From: Agapetus fuscipes
Lineage: Eukaryota; Arthropoda; Insecta; Trichoptera; Glossosomatidae
DNA: 64,000 bases
Assembly: GCA_951799405.1 (NCBI GenBank)
Contig: OX637362.1
Location: forward strand, 7,332,703 to 7,396,702
Reading direction: 5' to 3'
Part shown: in pieces, positions 10,461 through 21,330 of the stretch
How positions within the stretch are numbered: position 1 is the first letter of the stretch
Layout: each line of letters starts with the position of its first letter
The notes under the pieces: model-generated
What the model was told of the DNA's origin: nothing
Database searches by the model: none
The model's input: the letters and a program-made list of their open reading frames with translations, nothing else
Translations under genes and position numbers: made by a program

Positions 10461-10852
10461 AAGTCTTCCCCTCTCTTTTCACTTTTAGCCCCACCCCTTC
10501 CCCCATCTTAATTGTAATGTATTAGTTTTAAGTATATTATCTAATAAACTGAAGATGGAGAGGTATCTCTGAAATTATTTTTTACGTGAATAAATACTCA
10601 TAAAAATCTGTGGAATAAAACAATGTTTTTTATTAAAGGTTCATATATATTTGTAAATCAAATATTTAAAATGGAATTCAAACAATTTGAAAACTTGTAA
10701 GATTGCACCAACCTTTAAGCTTTTGGCATATGTATTGATATTTGTTTTAATTTTAATTAAAAAAAATATTTTGTATACAACGCAGTTTTACTTTCACATT
10801 TTTTAGTTAAATTACCTAAGCACTATCGGCCTTCAACCGTCCATTTTCAGAG
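10461..10852. other. Unassigned AT-rich DNA
   Basis: Nothing recognised. Confidence 0.4.
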
Positions 10853-11310
10853 GCTAATCTAATCTAATCTAATAATCTTAGTTGCAAAGATATGTAACAT
10901 TGGTGATTCACATTACATGCGTTCTCACAAGCAGACACGTACTAGTTCGCGCTTGCGCATGCCGCATGTGAACCTACAACATAAAAGCCAAATCTCAAAT
11001 GGACATACACCCTGTAACTCCTGCCGACCTTCTCTGAAACAGGGGTGAGATTGGCAAAGTGAACCATTTTCTACAGCATTGGTGGTCAGCCGCATACCAA
11101 CCTACATATAAGTCAAGGAACATGCACAAGAAATTACATTTTAGAAATAAATAAATAATAATAGGGATAAACATTAAAATCAAATACAAAATACCAAATT
11201 CTAATTTAAAATTTTGAAAAACTTGAGAAACCGTAGCCCTAGCCGCCAGCATTACAGATCAACCGCCATTTCTTTCTGTCTTTACAAACTTCTTTCATTT
11301 CATCCAGAGG
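10853..11310 (-). mobile_element. LINE-A 3' end with the last part of the ORF
   Basis: The GATTA tail (10854-10870) lies at the low-coordinate end. It is followed by the 260-bp block, the upstream UTR, the stop region (agccctagccgccagcatta) and the ORF end (ccgccatttctttctgtctt, encoding DRKKW). Truncated at 11310. Confidence 0.85.
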
Positions 11311-11520
11311 CTAACTGAGGGAAGAATAAAAGGATCAAAATTCAAGGTAGGAAAGTAAAAGGGGGTGGGGTTTTCGGGTTGTAATTAAAATTAAAAATGA
11401 ATTTTCACTGCTTTAATGCACAAACCTTAGAAAATTTAGATATTTATTTTGTTCTTTATTGTCCTGAAGACTTGAAAGTAACTGAACTTTGCGTTTCCTC
11501 TTTATCTGACAGCGTGTAAG

Positions 11521-11660
11521 CGGGACAGCCTGCTGTGGGTGGGGTGGGAGTTACACCCCCCTCCTCCTCTACCAGTGAGGTTGGGGGGAGGAGGGGGGGG
11601 GGGGGTGGAGGGCATGCACGGGTTACAGGGGGAGGGCGGGGGGAGGGGACAAGGTCAAGG
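11521..11660. repeat. G-rich low-complexity tract
   Basis: Several G runs, one of about 14 (11597-11610), and a C-rich segment tacacccccctcctcctct. G-quadruplex formation is plausible on the plus strand. Frames of 60-82 codons across it are composition artefacts. Confidence 0.6.
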
Positions 11661-11940
11661 CCAACGCTGCAGTCCAAGGGGAATAATAATACGTGTGCAG
11701 GCACAGGGAGGAACTGAGAACGTTGGTGATATAAAATATTAAATTTGAAAATTGCATTTTAGCTTAAAGCAAATAAAAATGACGCTCGTTTTATTTTACA
11801 AACAATATTTACAGATACATATATTTAAGACAAAACGATTTTTCAGGATTGATTTTGAAATAATAATGTAATAAAATTATACTGAAATATATTTGTTAGA
11901 GTTTGGTGGTAAACACTGTGTAAGTCCATTGTATTAATTT
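11661..11940. other. Unassigned AT-rich DNA
   Basis: Nothing recognised apart from a motif (tttggtggtaaacactgtg) next to the following foldback. Confidence 0.35.
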
Positions 11941-12093
11941 AAAAAAAACACACACACAGTTTTAATTCACAATTTTTTTATTATTTTATTTTATGTTGAT
12001 GTATTTTCGCCTTAAAAGGCAAGACTGCTCCTGATGATACCTATTAAGGCGAAAATAGGATAAAAAAAAGGGAATTAAAAGTGTGTTTTTTTT
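11941..12093. mobile_element. Foldback element with TTAAGGCGAAAATA arms
   Basis: The outer arm (aaaaaaaacacac..ttttaattc) is inverted at 12069-12093 (ggaattaaaagtgtg). The inner arm tattttcgccttaa (12002) is inverted at 12044. The right half contains CTGATGA (12032) and a downstream GCGAAAAT, a layout that resembles the decayed hammerhead-like cores elsewhere in the window. Confidence 0.65.
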
Positions 12094-12159
12094 ATGCTGA
12101 AATATCTCTAAAGTTAACGTTTTATTATTATTATACCAGGCTTATTTATTTTAAATTAC

Positions 12160-12287
12160 AAATAATAAGAGAGCGCCGTTTTTGTGTGTGCCACACCTCA
12201 AGGGCCCTCTCCGATCATGTATAAGATTTTTTAAAATGGTGTTTCTTGAGTGCTCCGCGAAATACACCCACACTTTTGTTTAGTCCT
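12160..12287 (-). pseudogene. LINE-E C-terminus and 3' UTR fragment
   Basis: The minus strand reads VGVFRGALKKHHFKKSYT and a stop, then a UTR beginning gagggcccttgaggtgtgg. Both match the end of the intact LINE-E at 39.3-43.1 kb (VGVFKGALKTHLYKKSYP). Severely 5'-truncated second copy. Confidence 0.85.
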
Positions 12288-12330
12288 GAAATTGCAACCT
12301 ATTGTTTTTAATGTGTTGCTTGACTAGTAT

Positions 12331-12520
12331 GTTAATATGAGGCTGACCCCACATAACGTAACAGCTTGGTTCAATTTTGCTGATGCTATCCTGGTTTTAG
12401 GGAAAGGTGGCAGGAGTTGCAAGGTTTACATTCATGTGAGATATATTTGTCAGCATGTATAAGTGCGAACTTACATGTGCCTGAAGGTAGGCATGCATGA
12501 AGTATGAGCATTAAATTCCT
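12331..12520 (+). mobile_element. LINE-A 3' end, variant branch
   Basis: From tatgaggctgaccccacata to tatgagcattaaa. It shares aacttacatgtgcctg and gtaggcatgcat with copies at 2115 and 29403. Confidence 0.75.
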
Positions 12521-13458
12521 CGTACCAACGTATTCGTCATTGCTTAGAGAAACAAACAACATTGTCGGAGCAGAATACATTGAGAAGTTATTTCAAATAA
12601 AACAAATAAAGCATACTCTAGGAAAATACATTTTCTTCGAGGACAAAATTTCCAACTTTTCAATCTCGACTTTTGTTTCAGTCCAAAAATAATCATGTTT
12701 TTTTTTTGTCAAGACAAGCGCTGGATTGGAATAATTTTTGTAAGTTTCCCGAAGCGATCACTTGTTCCGGTTGACTTTGAAAATAGGTTCCCATAAAGCA
12801 AACATGCGGAGAGACGCGATTCTCAAAACAAAGCAATAACCGCGCAACGACGCGCCATAAAATCCGGAAAACAAGCCAAACTCTCTCACCTACCCACTGG
12901 CAGTTACACGCTCTCGGGCGCTTCGGAGTGTTTACGCGGGAATTGTGCGCGCTGATGGCGTAGCACTGCACAACCACAATAGCAATTGAAGAGACTGCAG
13001 TCAGTGTTGAATGCCATAATTGCACGTCTGATTTAAGGACAGAAAAGCTACTGTCATATCCCTCCACTCTTTTAAAGGCTCAATTAGGTGAGAATTCTTC
13101 TGTATCTGTAACTCTGTCACCATTCCTTCAGGGGTGGCCAGACCTTTTTCACCCATTTTCTCATTTTTACATTAACTTTGTATATCCCATTCTTTCACAA
13201 TATCCTCAATCTGATCACTTTGTACTTTTCTCGGTCGTCTTTTAAGATGCCCTTTAGATGATACAATTTAAACTGGTTCTTATGATGTTCACGCTATGCA
13301 AGGAAAAGCGTCGGAGTATTTGAAAGAGGTAGTGGAATTAAAGGGTCTACAGGAGAGAGGACTCACGCTGCGTTTGGCATAGAAGAGCTCAAAAACGTTG
13401 GTGAGCGAGACAACCAGAAGATTACTTACCTACACTGTTTGGTTATTGTGCGTTTGCT
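12521..13458. other. Unassigned; possible single-copy segment
   Basis: A 124-codon minus frame (12693-13067) crosses a CpG-bearing patch at 12780-12960 (acgcgattctc, cgcgcaacgacgcgcc). I see no domain and no splice context that would make it an exon. Of the unassigned stretches this is one of the more gene-like in composition. Confidence 0.3.
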
Positions 13459-13640
13459 GTAGCGGGTCCATCTTCGTTGCACCAGCTGCCACCGGAAATC
13501 CGAGGCTCTAAATCCAAGGAAAACCATAAAAATAATTCAAGACTCACCACTTTACCGCGTTATCATAGTAAACTTCCTTGAAGTGACAATGATCACGAAA
13601 CGACGCCATATCAAGTCATCATCATTAAGACTGACAGCTC
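13459..13640 (+). pseudogene. LINE-C2-like ORF C-terminus and 3' end
   Basis: Codons give SLHQLPPEIRGSKSK then RLTTLPRYHSKLP and a stop, a degraded LPPEIR..LKT C-terminus. The 3' UTR (gatcacgaaacgacgccata, tcatcatcatt) is the same type as after 6375. Confidence 0.6.
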
Positions 13641-13870
13641 CGCTTTCAAATTAATTCTCAGTAAAAATCAAAATTATAAAAAAAAAGATTTTACCTATTG
13701 TAAACATATGTAGTAATGGATCATTCAAAACAAAAACAAAAATGAGAAGAGGAATTCACACAGCTAATCCGTTTTTACATGACCAGAAACATATACACAG
13801 ATTATTAATTAATAATTCTTCACTTTACATGAATGATTCTTTCATTACCAACTACTTGATGACATTTCGC

Positions 13871-14118
13871 TGCCTTAGTTCTTGTTTATCGTATCCGCCA
13901 TTAAGAAAATTTTACATGAGCAATGTTTGCATGTGTACTGGACCAATGTGTCTTATAGAAACAAGAAATTTATTTAAAAAATATTTAAAAGAACTCTCAC
14001 ATTATCGAGTTTTACGGTTTTTATTAGCTCAGATTGTGTAGAATTTGATTCTTAAGACAACTGCATGAAAAATTCATATTTGACAAGATTGGCGTATCCG
14101 ATAAACAAGAACTGGGGG
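13871..14118. mobile_element. MITE family 1, copy 3 with clear terminal repeats
   Basis: Left end agttcttgtttatcgtatcc; right end, reverse-complemented, agttcttgtttatcggatac. Length about 245 bp. The interior matches the copies at 730 and 45895 (gaccaatgtgtcttatagaa, tcagattgtgtagaat). Confidence 0.85.
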
Positions 14119-14124
14119 AGCGAT

Positions 14125-14242
14125 TTGTTCACCGGGGGTCAAAGTTGTATTTAAGGGACCAACGGGACTCGAACCAACGTTGTTTTTATGTTGTTCATTT
14201 TAGTCTAAGCGACCGCCTTTTACCGTTGCCAAAGCACCTATA
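14125..14242 (-). mobile_element. SINE-C-related tRNA-headed fragment
   Basis: The minus strand carries a B-box-like gttcgagtcccgttggtcc and the downstream aactttgacccccggtgaac, parallel to SINE-C. Strongly diverged. Confidence 0.5.
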
Positions 14243-14306
14243 TTAACCCTGAAAACAAAAAAAGACAGCCTATAACACAGATACAAGAAAACAATTAAAT
14301 TGAATA

Positions 14307-14600
14307 ATGGTTTTTTCTTATAAATGTCGATCACTCTCTGCTTTTACTGTAGAGTTATGGTTTGCCTTGTATGACTTTTGTGGTCGTTGTTTGCAGTGGT
14401 TTCGTTTTTCTTGCATGCAAGACATCAGTAAGGAGTTCATTAAGAGTACCAGTAGTGCCACAGGGACCGTTCTCGGCCCGCTCTTATTTATATTATATAC
14501 AAATGAGCTTGAACAATATGTCATCCCAAGAGGTTTGAACTACATTATATTATTCATATGTAGATGATATATTTCTCTTAAAAGTTTGTTTATGTCCTGA
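14307..14600 (+). pseudogene. Non-LTR reverse transcriptase scrap
   Basis: The frame contains TGTVLGPLLFILYTNELEQY, the RT block normally written GVPQGS.LGP..F..Y. After about 12 codons the reading shifts and the YVDD-like catalytic box appears out of frame (tatgtagatgatatat, 14558). This is a broken RT core from a CR1/Jockey-like element. Nothing else of that ORF is preserved nearby. Confidence 0.7.
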
Positions 14601-14918
14601 GATTGATAATGATTAAACCAGACCGTGTTTTATTTAAAATAAAGCTGCAATGGCGGAATGACAAACATTTAAACTTGACCCCAAAGAGTGATTATATCAC
14701 TTAAAGTCTTACAGTAGGAAACGTTTATTTTTTTAATCCAAGCAAGTTTTTTTTTTTGCTGTAAATTACTCCTATTTTACACATTCTATCGTATTTACTT
14801 GTAAAAGTCAATTGTAATCTTTACAATATATTTGTTTCTAATAATGTTTGTCGTACTTTTTTTTTTGTACATCTACTTACTTTCCATCTGTTCTGAATAG
14901 TTTGACAACTGACAACCG
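14601..14918. other. Unassigned T-rich DNA
   Basis: Contains several poly-T runs and no recognised element. Confidence 0.4.
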
Positions 14919-15240
14919 TCTAATCTAATCTAATCTAATCTAAGTTGCAAGGATATGTTACATTGGAGATTCACATTACATGCATTCTCACAACCAGACA
15001 CGTACAAGTTCGCGCTTGCACATGCCTCATGTGAACCTACAACATAAAAACCAAATCTCAAATGGACATACACCCTGCAACTCTTGCCGTCCTTCCCTGA
15101 GACAGGGGTGACATTGGCAAAGTGAACCATTTTTACAGCATGGTTGGTCAGCCGCATACCAACCTATAAGTCAAGGAACACACACACACGACAAATTACA
15201 TTTTATACATCATTAAATAATAATATCCAAATACAAAATA
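14919..15240 (-). mobile_element. LINE-A 3' end
   Basis: (TAATC)n tail at 14920-14942, full 260-bp block to agtcaaggaaca (15181), then about 60 bp of upstream UTR (acgacaaattacatttta). Confidence 0.9.
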
Positions 15241-15594
15241 TCCATTTACATAAATATAAAATATAAAATAAACATAAAAATTTACATAAAATACCGTCGT
15301 GGTAAATTTCTTAAAATAATAGCAGAGACACAACGCCCAATGATTGTAGTGCTCTTTCCGAGAATAGATTCTAGACCAGCAGCCTTGCAAAGAAGAAAAA
15401 GATCTTATATATTAAAAGGCATTTGTATTTGTTCTCTCCGTTACCAGTCGTCGTATGGAATAGGTGTTGTACCTGGAAAATGCGCTATATTATCCAAAAT
15501 ATATGTTTTTTTTAACAAAAACATCAGTGGAAACTATATACTCGTATAAACACATTTCACCAAAAAATCACAAACATTTTGACAAATATATTTT
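15241..15594. other. Unassigned AT-rich DNA
   Basis: Nothing recognised. Confidence 0.4.
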
Positions 15595-15780
15595 ATCTTT
15601 AAGACTCTTCATCCGTAGATAAATTGTTTCTTTGAATCAAAGCGTAGCCTAACAAGAGTTCCACGGCTGGTTTTGCAAACAAACCGTTTGCATCCTCACT
15701 TAGCTAAATAAAGAATTATACCCACCATCATAAAAAACAAAGTTATCTTAGTTATTTTTAATCTTGTAAGATGATATATG
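15595..15780 (-). mobile_element. Decayed fragment with hammerhead-like core
   Basis: The minus strand shows a hairpin gcaaacggtttgtttgc, then aaaaccagccgtggaact. This is the same order as the better-preserved core at 23252 and the foldback at 58583, with the conserved CTGATGA and GAAA positions mutated. The high-coordinate end (acaaagttatcttagttatt) also matches 58740. Confidence 0.5.
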
Positions 15781-15995
15781 TATGTCAAAGTATACGCCTC
15801 TACAATCACTGAAATCTTAGGCCTACTGTTTATTTATCCTACTCGCTCTATGAATCTCCTGTTATTATTTGTTTGTTTGTTTGTTTACAGCATGGAAGAT
15901 GTTGTGGCATGCTGTGGTGGATGCCGGTGAGCTTGGCTATTTACTGGTGATGGTGTGTGGCGTATGCGACGTCAGAGATCACTTCTCTGCGTGTT

Positions 15996-16110
15996 GACAT
16001 TGGCTGGGTGAAGGGCGACCCGACGCTCTGGGGGTGGTGGGCGTGGTGGGTGGATGGGAGCCTCACCGACCTCCACTCTCCCTCCCCCCCCCCCCCTCCA
16101 GAGGGGCGCT
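15996..16110. repeat. G/C-rich low-complexity tract
   Basis: gggggtggtgggcgtggtgg, then a run of about 14 C at 16085-16098. Similar in character to 11521-11660. Confidence 0.55.
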
Positions 16111-17002
16111 AGTATCGATTGTGAAAATGCACAGCCTGCCCTCAGCCAACCAAGCAATGAGTGCATAGGGCCTACTGAACATTAAACACTTTGACATTTA
16201 AGAGTCAAATACTATTTTTTACACTGATTTCTTTAAATTTATTTCAAGTAACTTTAACTCTTTCACAATCATGTAAAAGTTAGCCAAAGCCTCTGCAGAG
16301 TCACCTACTTTCTTCTTATGATATCTACTTTTTTTAATTCATTCACATCTATCACATTTTTCTGATAATTTCGTGTTTTGTATTCCCTCTCTAAGTCCCA
16401 TTATTTCACAATTTGATGATTGTTTATTAAACAAAAAGGGTATTGAATAATGCCCTCTCACTAGTGTAAGGTTATTTTTACATGTGGCTTTTTTTCAGGC
16501 TTTTCAGATAGTGATTGTTTTTGATGATCAATATTCAATAACGAATCAAAAAAAATCATCTTCAAAAATCAAAAAAGGTTGGAACTCTGATACATGTTTA
16601 GTTTATGAAGAGGACAATCATCCTAATATAAAGTCAGCTGAAAATAAGCTTTTTAACTACTAACTCTACAGTGCAGCCTCATACCTCTTCTACCCTCCCC
16701 CTCTTCCCCTTCATGCAAGTCGGCACGTGTAGCGTGGGCCGGACTGGAATAAACATCGCCAGTTAGAGGGAAACTCTATGAGAAAATAAAGCAAATTCTT
16801 CAATATTATATCGGGCTATATTTACACCGATCTTGTACGGGAGCTTTTTCATTTATTGATTTTTAATCGGAGCGGAAAGAAGTTCCACCAATTAATAAAA
16901 ATAATATTCAGAGAAGATTTAAAAGAAAAATTAACCACGTTCATGAAAAATATTAATTGTATTTAATTTGCAGTCATAAATCCGGGAAAATACACAAAAA
17001 AC
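16111..17002. other. Unassigned DNA
   Basis: No ORF or repeat recognised. A C-rich stretch at 16690-16715 (ctaccctccccctcttcccc) is short. Confidence 0.4.
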
Positions 17003-17378
17003 GCACCTTACCTGCACATGTGGTGCAACTTCTTGCCGTTAGGCTTAGATTGGAATTTCGGTCGTTTGACATATTTAAAATACCATGTAGTTATTATTAT
17101 TGTAAAAAAATCTTACCGCTTTGTTGCTGAATTTGTTACATGTAACGTTTCGAACCTATTTATTTTTAATAACAAGGAGTCTGATCATACGCCAACCATT
17201 TTGCTTGAAGAAGGGGCGTCGCAGCTCGCAAAGGGGCTGGTTCTTATTAATTGTGAAAATTAAATAAACCTTGTCGGTTTTTTGATTTTGGACTTGAAAT
17301 AAACAAAAAAACAGGAAATAATTTCTAACTCTCTTATTGAGAATGATGACCAACTGAGCTATGTATCTATCGGACTAC
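17003..17378 (-). mobile_element. SINE-B with an internal interruption
   Basis: The 3' end (gtgcaacttcttgccgtta, 17003-17041) and the rest (cctatttatttttaataac to ctatcgga, 17137-17378) are separated by about 95 bp of unrelated AT-rich sequence. The decayed head reads ccaactgagctatgtatcta. Confidence 0.7.
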
Positions 17379-17827
17379 CCGGTACCCATAAAAAAAAAAT
17401 CCCAAAAACTTTTTCTTAAGGTTAGATGAGAGGGCTAGAACTATACAAACATTTTACGGGTAGCGTCCTCCATTATGAAATTACTGCAAAAATCGGTAAA
17501 ATACGCGTTATTAGTTTAAGAGTTTGCCGACAAGTGGTAGTTATTTATTGCAGGAAAATAATGCTGTTTTTTAATTAAAAAAATAATAATTATATAAGAC
17601 TGGCGTTTAGTTACCGCGATAAGTTTTCCATTTCATTTAAAAATATGAATGTTTTTTAGAAAAAAGGTATAAAAAAAAGGTAAAAATACTGCTGTGTACA
17701 TTATGAAAAATCCTAATTACATATCAACTTCATAACTGATTGACATGAAGGTTTTTTAATTTCCGTTATTTAAAAAAAAAAACAGTTTTCTTTGTGTAAG
17801 AGTTTAACATTAGGTATCTCTGTGAAC
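17379..17827. other. Unassigned AT-rich DNA
   Basis: Nothing recognised. Confidence 0.4.
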
Positions 17828-18030
17828 ATTTTGCTTGGACACTTTGATTGTGGTCATTATTTCGGTCGACATTTCGTTATGTCGGTGGGCATTGTGTCGC
17901 GAGGACATTCTGTCGGTGGACATTTTGTCGTTTGGAAATTCTGTTGGTAGAAATTCTATAGCGTTAACATTTTGTAATGGACGTTCTTTCGAGAACATTC
18001 TGTCGCGTGGAAATTTTGTCGCGCGGACAT
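17828..18030. repeat. GGACATTTTGTCG minisatellite, block 1
   Basis: About a dozen diverged units of 15-19 bp with the core TTNTGTCGG..GGACA (for example tgtcggtggacattttgtcg). Continues as block 2 at 18493. Confidence 0.75.
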
Positions 18031-18487
18031 GGTATGGGCTGACCACCCATGCTGTAGAAAATGGTTCACTTTGCCAATGACACGCCTGTTTCAGGGAAGG
18101 TCAGCAAGAGTTGCCGGGTGTGTGTTCATTTGAGATTCGGGTTTATATATTGTAAGTCCACATGCGGCATGTTTAAGCGCGAACTTATGCGTGTCTGCTT
18201 GTGCAAATGCATGTAATGTGAATCTTTAATGCTACATATATCTGCAATTAAGATTAGATTTTATAGTTTGTTATTCAATGAATAACACTTTTAAATTTTA
18301 AACACTGTTTTTAATTTCACAAATATAATATATTTACAAAAATATTAAATTTTAAATTATTCTACTGAAATAAAAAACAGTGTTTAAAATTTAAAAGTGT
18401 TATTTATTGAATAACAAACTAAAAAACATGAATTTTCACAGTGTTAATACACAAACCATAAAAAATATATAGATTAGATTTGATTAC
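18029..18487 (+). mobile_element. LINE-A 3' end whose tail is split by a foldback
   Basis: From tggtatgggctgaccaccca through tctgcaattaagattagatt (18260); the GATTA-like tail resumes at 18471 (tagattagatttgatt). It sits inside the minisatellite. Confidence 0.75.
18265..18420. mobile_element. Foldback element with 55-bp arms
   Basis: Left arm agtttgttattcaatgaata.. to ttaatttca (18265-18319), right arm its near-perfect inverse (18365-18420), with a ~45-bp loop. No coding capacity and no clear target duplication. Confidence 0.85.
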
Positions 18488-18492
18488 ATAAG

Positions 18493-18615
18493 TGGGCATT
18501 GTGCCGGTGGACATTTCGTTGCTGGACATTTTGTCGCTTGGACATTTTGTTGGGTGGAAATTTTGTCGGTGGGCATTCTGTTGGTGGACATCTTTCAGTG
18601 AGCATTTTGTCGTGC
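18493..18615. repeat. GGACATTTTGTCG minisatellite, block 2
   Basis: Units such as gtgccggtggacatttcgtt and ttgtcgcttggacattttgt continue block 1 after the LINE-A plus foldback interruption. Confidence 0.75.
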
Positions 18616-19035
18616 CACGGCTTGCGTGTGTTCTGCTCATGTGTAATTGAGGCTTCTCAGCTATGTCAGTCAGTCTTGTTTTGACTTAGAGAATACCTGA
18701 TGCGCCTTGTAACTCACAAACAACACGAGCAATTGATTTTCCCCCCTTTCATTTTGATGGCTTGCCTTATACATAACTATATCTCATCAAATATAGCATG
18801 GTAACCTTTGTTACAGATATAGCGTTTTATTTTCAGATTTTACAATGAGTATTTGATTTTCAATAAAATAATATATACGAATCATTGAGGTCCCGAATCG
18901 CGTTATGCGACCCCTTTGGTGTTAACGTAGGCAAAAAGTTACATTATATGTGTTGATTAGTTGCGTGTTATTTATTTATAAAAAAGTTAACAATTAAAGT
19001 TGGTTGAACGTGATTACAATATAGGCCTACAGACA
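18616..19035. other. Unassigned AT-rich DNA
   Basis: Nothing recognised. Confidence 0.4.
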
Positions 19036-19298
19036 GCTCTATAATCTAAGTTGCAAAGATATGTAACATTGAGGAATCACATTATATGCATTTTCACAAG
19101 CAAACACGTATAAGTTCGCGCTTAAACATGCCGCATGTGAATCTAAGATATAAAACCCAATTTCATATAAACATAAACATAAGCTCTGCAACTCTTGCCG
19201 TCCTTCCCTGAAACGGGGGTGACATTGGCGAAGTGAACCTTTTTTTACAGTATGGGTGGTCAGTCTCATACTAACCTATAAGTCAAGGAACATTCATC
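19036..19298 (-). mobile_element. LINE-A 3' end
   Basis: Starts tataatctaagttgcaaaga and ends ctataagtcaaggaacatt; the tail is reduced to one unit. Confidence 0.9.
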
Positions 19299-19599
19299 CC
19301 AGAAAACTTGCTCTCAAAAAACCTTAGTAATTAACGTAATTTTCTGTGTTGTGAGTGAGGACCATAAATTGTATGTAACCGTAATGTCGTTGACTGAAAA
19401 GTCGTGTGACTGAATTGTTGTGGAACTATTATAGATTATAGATGGTAGCACAGGCAATGTGGCGGGCTCATGTAAGTGGAACTAAACTATTCCGCATCGG
19501 CAACTTCAGAAGCCGTAGCGGGAGTGTCGTGAGGCTGAGCATCCGGCACTATATCTCCCCCAGCAGCTGCATGCGCGAACATGATGAAGGGTTGACGAT

Positions 19600-19648
19600 T
19601 TCTTTAGAACGCCATGTCGTGATGTAGTCACTCCAAGGGCGCTTGTGC
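19600..19648 (-). mobile_element. LINE-C2 3' end scrap
   Basis: The minus strand reads gcacaagcgcccttggagtg then actacatcacgacatggcg, the last codons, stop and UTR seen at 6360-6395. It abuts the tail of the next LINE-A copy. Confidence 0.65.
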
Positions 19649-20132
19649 AAATCTAATCTAATCTAATCTAATCTAAGCTGCAAAGATATATATCATTAAG
19701 ATTTATATTAAATGCATAACCAAAGCAGACATGTATAATTTCGCGCTTTGTAGCTATTGTAGGTTCACATGCCGCATGTGGACCTACAATATAAAAACCC
19801 AATTTCAAATGAACATAAGCCCTGCAACTCTTGCCGTCCTTCCCTGAAACAGGGGTGACATTGGCAAAGTGAACCATTTTTTTACAGTATGGGTGGTCAG
19901 CCGCATACCAACCTATAAGTCAAGGAACATACAAGACAAATTACATTTTTTTAAATCAATAAATAATAGTATATACATGGACATTAAAAAAAACTAAATC
20001 ATAAAACCAATTTCACTTACATAGACCCTAGCCGCCAACATTACAGATCGACCGCCATTTCTTTCTATCCTTACATACTTCTTTCATTTCCTCCAGAGTC
20101 ATAACCTTCTTCATAAAAGCTCTTCTTTTATG
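19649..20132 (-). mobile_element. LINE-A 3' end with ORF terminus
   Basis: (TAATC)n at 19652-19675, 260-bp block, UTR, stop region (ccctagccgccaacattac) and reverse-oriented codons for the ORF end (tcctccagagtcataacctt corresponds to KVMTLEE). There is a small local inverted duplication at 19740-19790 (gtaggttcacatgccgcatg / catgtggacctacaat). Confidence 0.9.
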
Positions 20133-20135
20133 TGC

Positions 20136-20215
20136 AATCTATAATCTTAATCTATAATCTAAGTTGCAAGGATATATTCATTCAAAGCTCTCGATGTATG
20201 CCCACAAACAAACAC
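20136..20215 (-). mobile_element. LINE-A tail fragment
   Basis: tctataatcttaatctataa, then gttgcaaggatatattcatt and cacaaacaaacacgtgatt. It sits head-to-tail with the previous copy. Confidence 0.75.
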
Positions 20216-20448
20216 GTGATTGGGTGATATAGGTACAAATGTTTTTGAAATTTTATTGTCTTCAGTGAATTTCTTAAATCCCCGTGGTCCTCTAGGTCAT
20301 GGACCTCTCATGGTCTCATGGTCCTTTCTCACATGATGAGGCAGGACTCAGGACAGAAGGATTTCAAGCCAGAGGCCCAGCAACAGAAAATTAGGGATAT
20401 TGTGGATATAAGGTTTCGAATGTTGATTTTAAATATTTAATTTGTTGT

Positions 20449-20708
20449 GTATGTTCCTTGACTTATAGGATGGTATGAGGCTGACCACCCATACTGTAAA
20501 AAATGGTTCACTTTGCAAATGTCACCCCTGTTTCAGGGAAGGTCGTCAAGAGCTGCAGGGCTTATGTTCATTTGAGATTGAGGTCTTATATTGTAGGTCC
20601 ACATGCGGCATGTGTTAGTGCGAACTTATACATGTCTTCGTATAGGAATGCGTTTAATATGAATCTTAAATGATGTTTATCTTTGCAACTTAGATTTAGA
20701 TTTTAGAT
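20449..20708 (+). mobile_element. LINE-A 3' end
   Basis: Complete 260-bp block from gttccttgacttataggatg to tagatttagattttag. Confidence 0.9.
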
Positions 20709-20718
20709 CATCTGAGAT

Positions 20719-20820
20719 TATCCAAAAATTTTACACCATTTTCGATTACAGATGCGAATATTTTAATTTATTTGTGGATACTGCATAGTATCGGTTACAG
20801 TTACAGATATCCATAGCATA
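20719..20820. repeat. 100-bp duplicated segment, copy 1 (uninterrupted)
   Basis: ccaaaaattttacaccattt .. cgattacagatgcgaatatt .. ttacagatatccatagcat. The same text reappears at 21139-21330, where a LINE-A fragment interrupts it after gattacagat. Confidence 0.8.
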
Positions 20821-21083
20821 TCATCTATAATCTATCTAAATCAATGTTGCAAGGATATATAATTTTAAAGTTCTTATTGCATGCTCACAAACAAACACTT
20901 GTAGTTCGCGCTTACAAATGCTGAATGTGTACCTACTTACAAATAAAATCCAAACCTCAAATTAACAGAAGCCCTACAATTTTTGCCGACCTTCCCTGAG
21001 ACAGGGGTGACATTGGCAAAGTGAACCATTTTTTACAGTATTGGTGGTCAGCCTCATACCAACCTATAAGTCAAGGAAATAAT
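20819..21083 (-). mobile_element. LINE-A 3' end
   Basis: From ctataatctatctaaatcaa to ataagtcaaggaa; moderately diverged. Confidence 0.85.
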
Positions 21084-21138
21084 AAAACAATATTACATTG
21101 GTGATTCATCTAAAATTATTCATTTTTATTTGAAATTT

Positions 21139-21330
21139 TCCGAAAATTTTAAACCGTTTTCGATTACAGATAATGCATGTCTGCTTATGGGAATGCATTA
21201 AATATGAATCTCAAATGATACATAGCTTTGCAGCTTAGATTTAGATTTAGATTTAGATGCGGATATTTTTATTTATTGTGTATCGTTATATTGTATAGTA
21301 TCGGTTACGGTTACAGATATCCATAGCATG
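21139..21330. repeat. 100-bp duplicated segment, copy 2 (interrupted)
   Basis: Left part 21139-21172 (aaattttaaaccgttttcga..cagat), right part 21258-21330 (atgcggatatttttattta..tccatagcat). The intervening 85 bp are a LINE-A 3' end. Confidence 0.8.
21173..21260 (+). mobile_element. Short LINE-A 3' insertion
   Basis: Only the last ~85 bp of the element (gcatgtctgcttatgggaat to (GATTTA)3), consistent with a strongly 5'-truncated insertion. The empty site is visible in copy 1 of the duplicated segment. Confidence 0.85.

Noticed and set aside
11535..11742. Gly/Pro-rich small proteins
   Set aside because: Produced by the G-rich low-complexity tract in several frames at once.
12693..13067. 124-codon minus frame as a protein-coding exon
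   Set aside because: CpG-bearing composition is suggestive, but no domain, splice sites or homologous pattern could be seen; left as unassigned.
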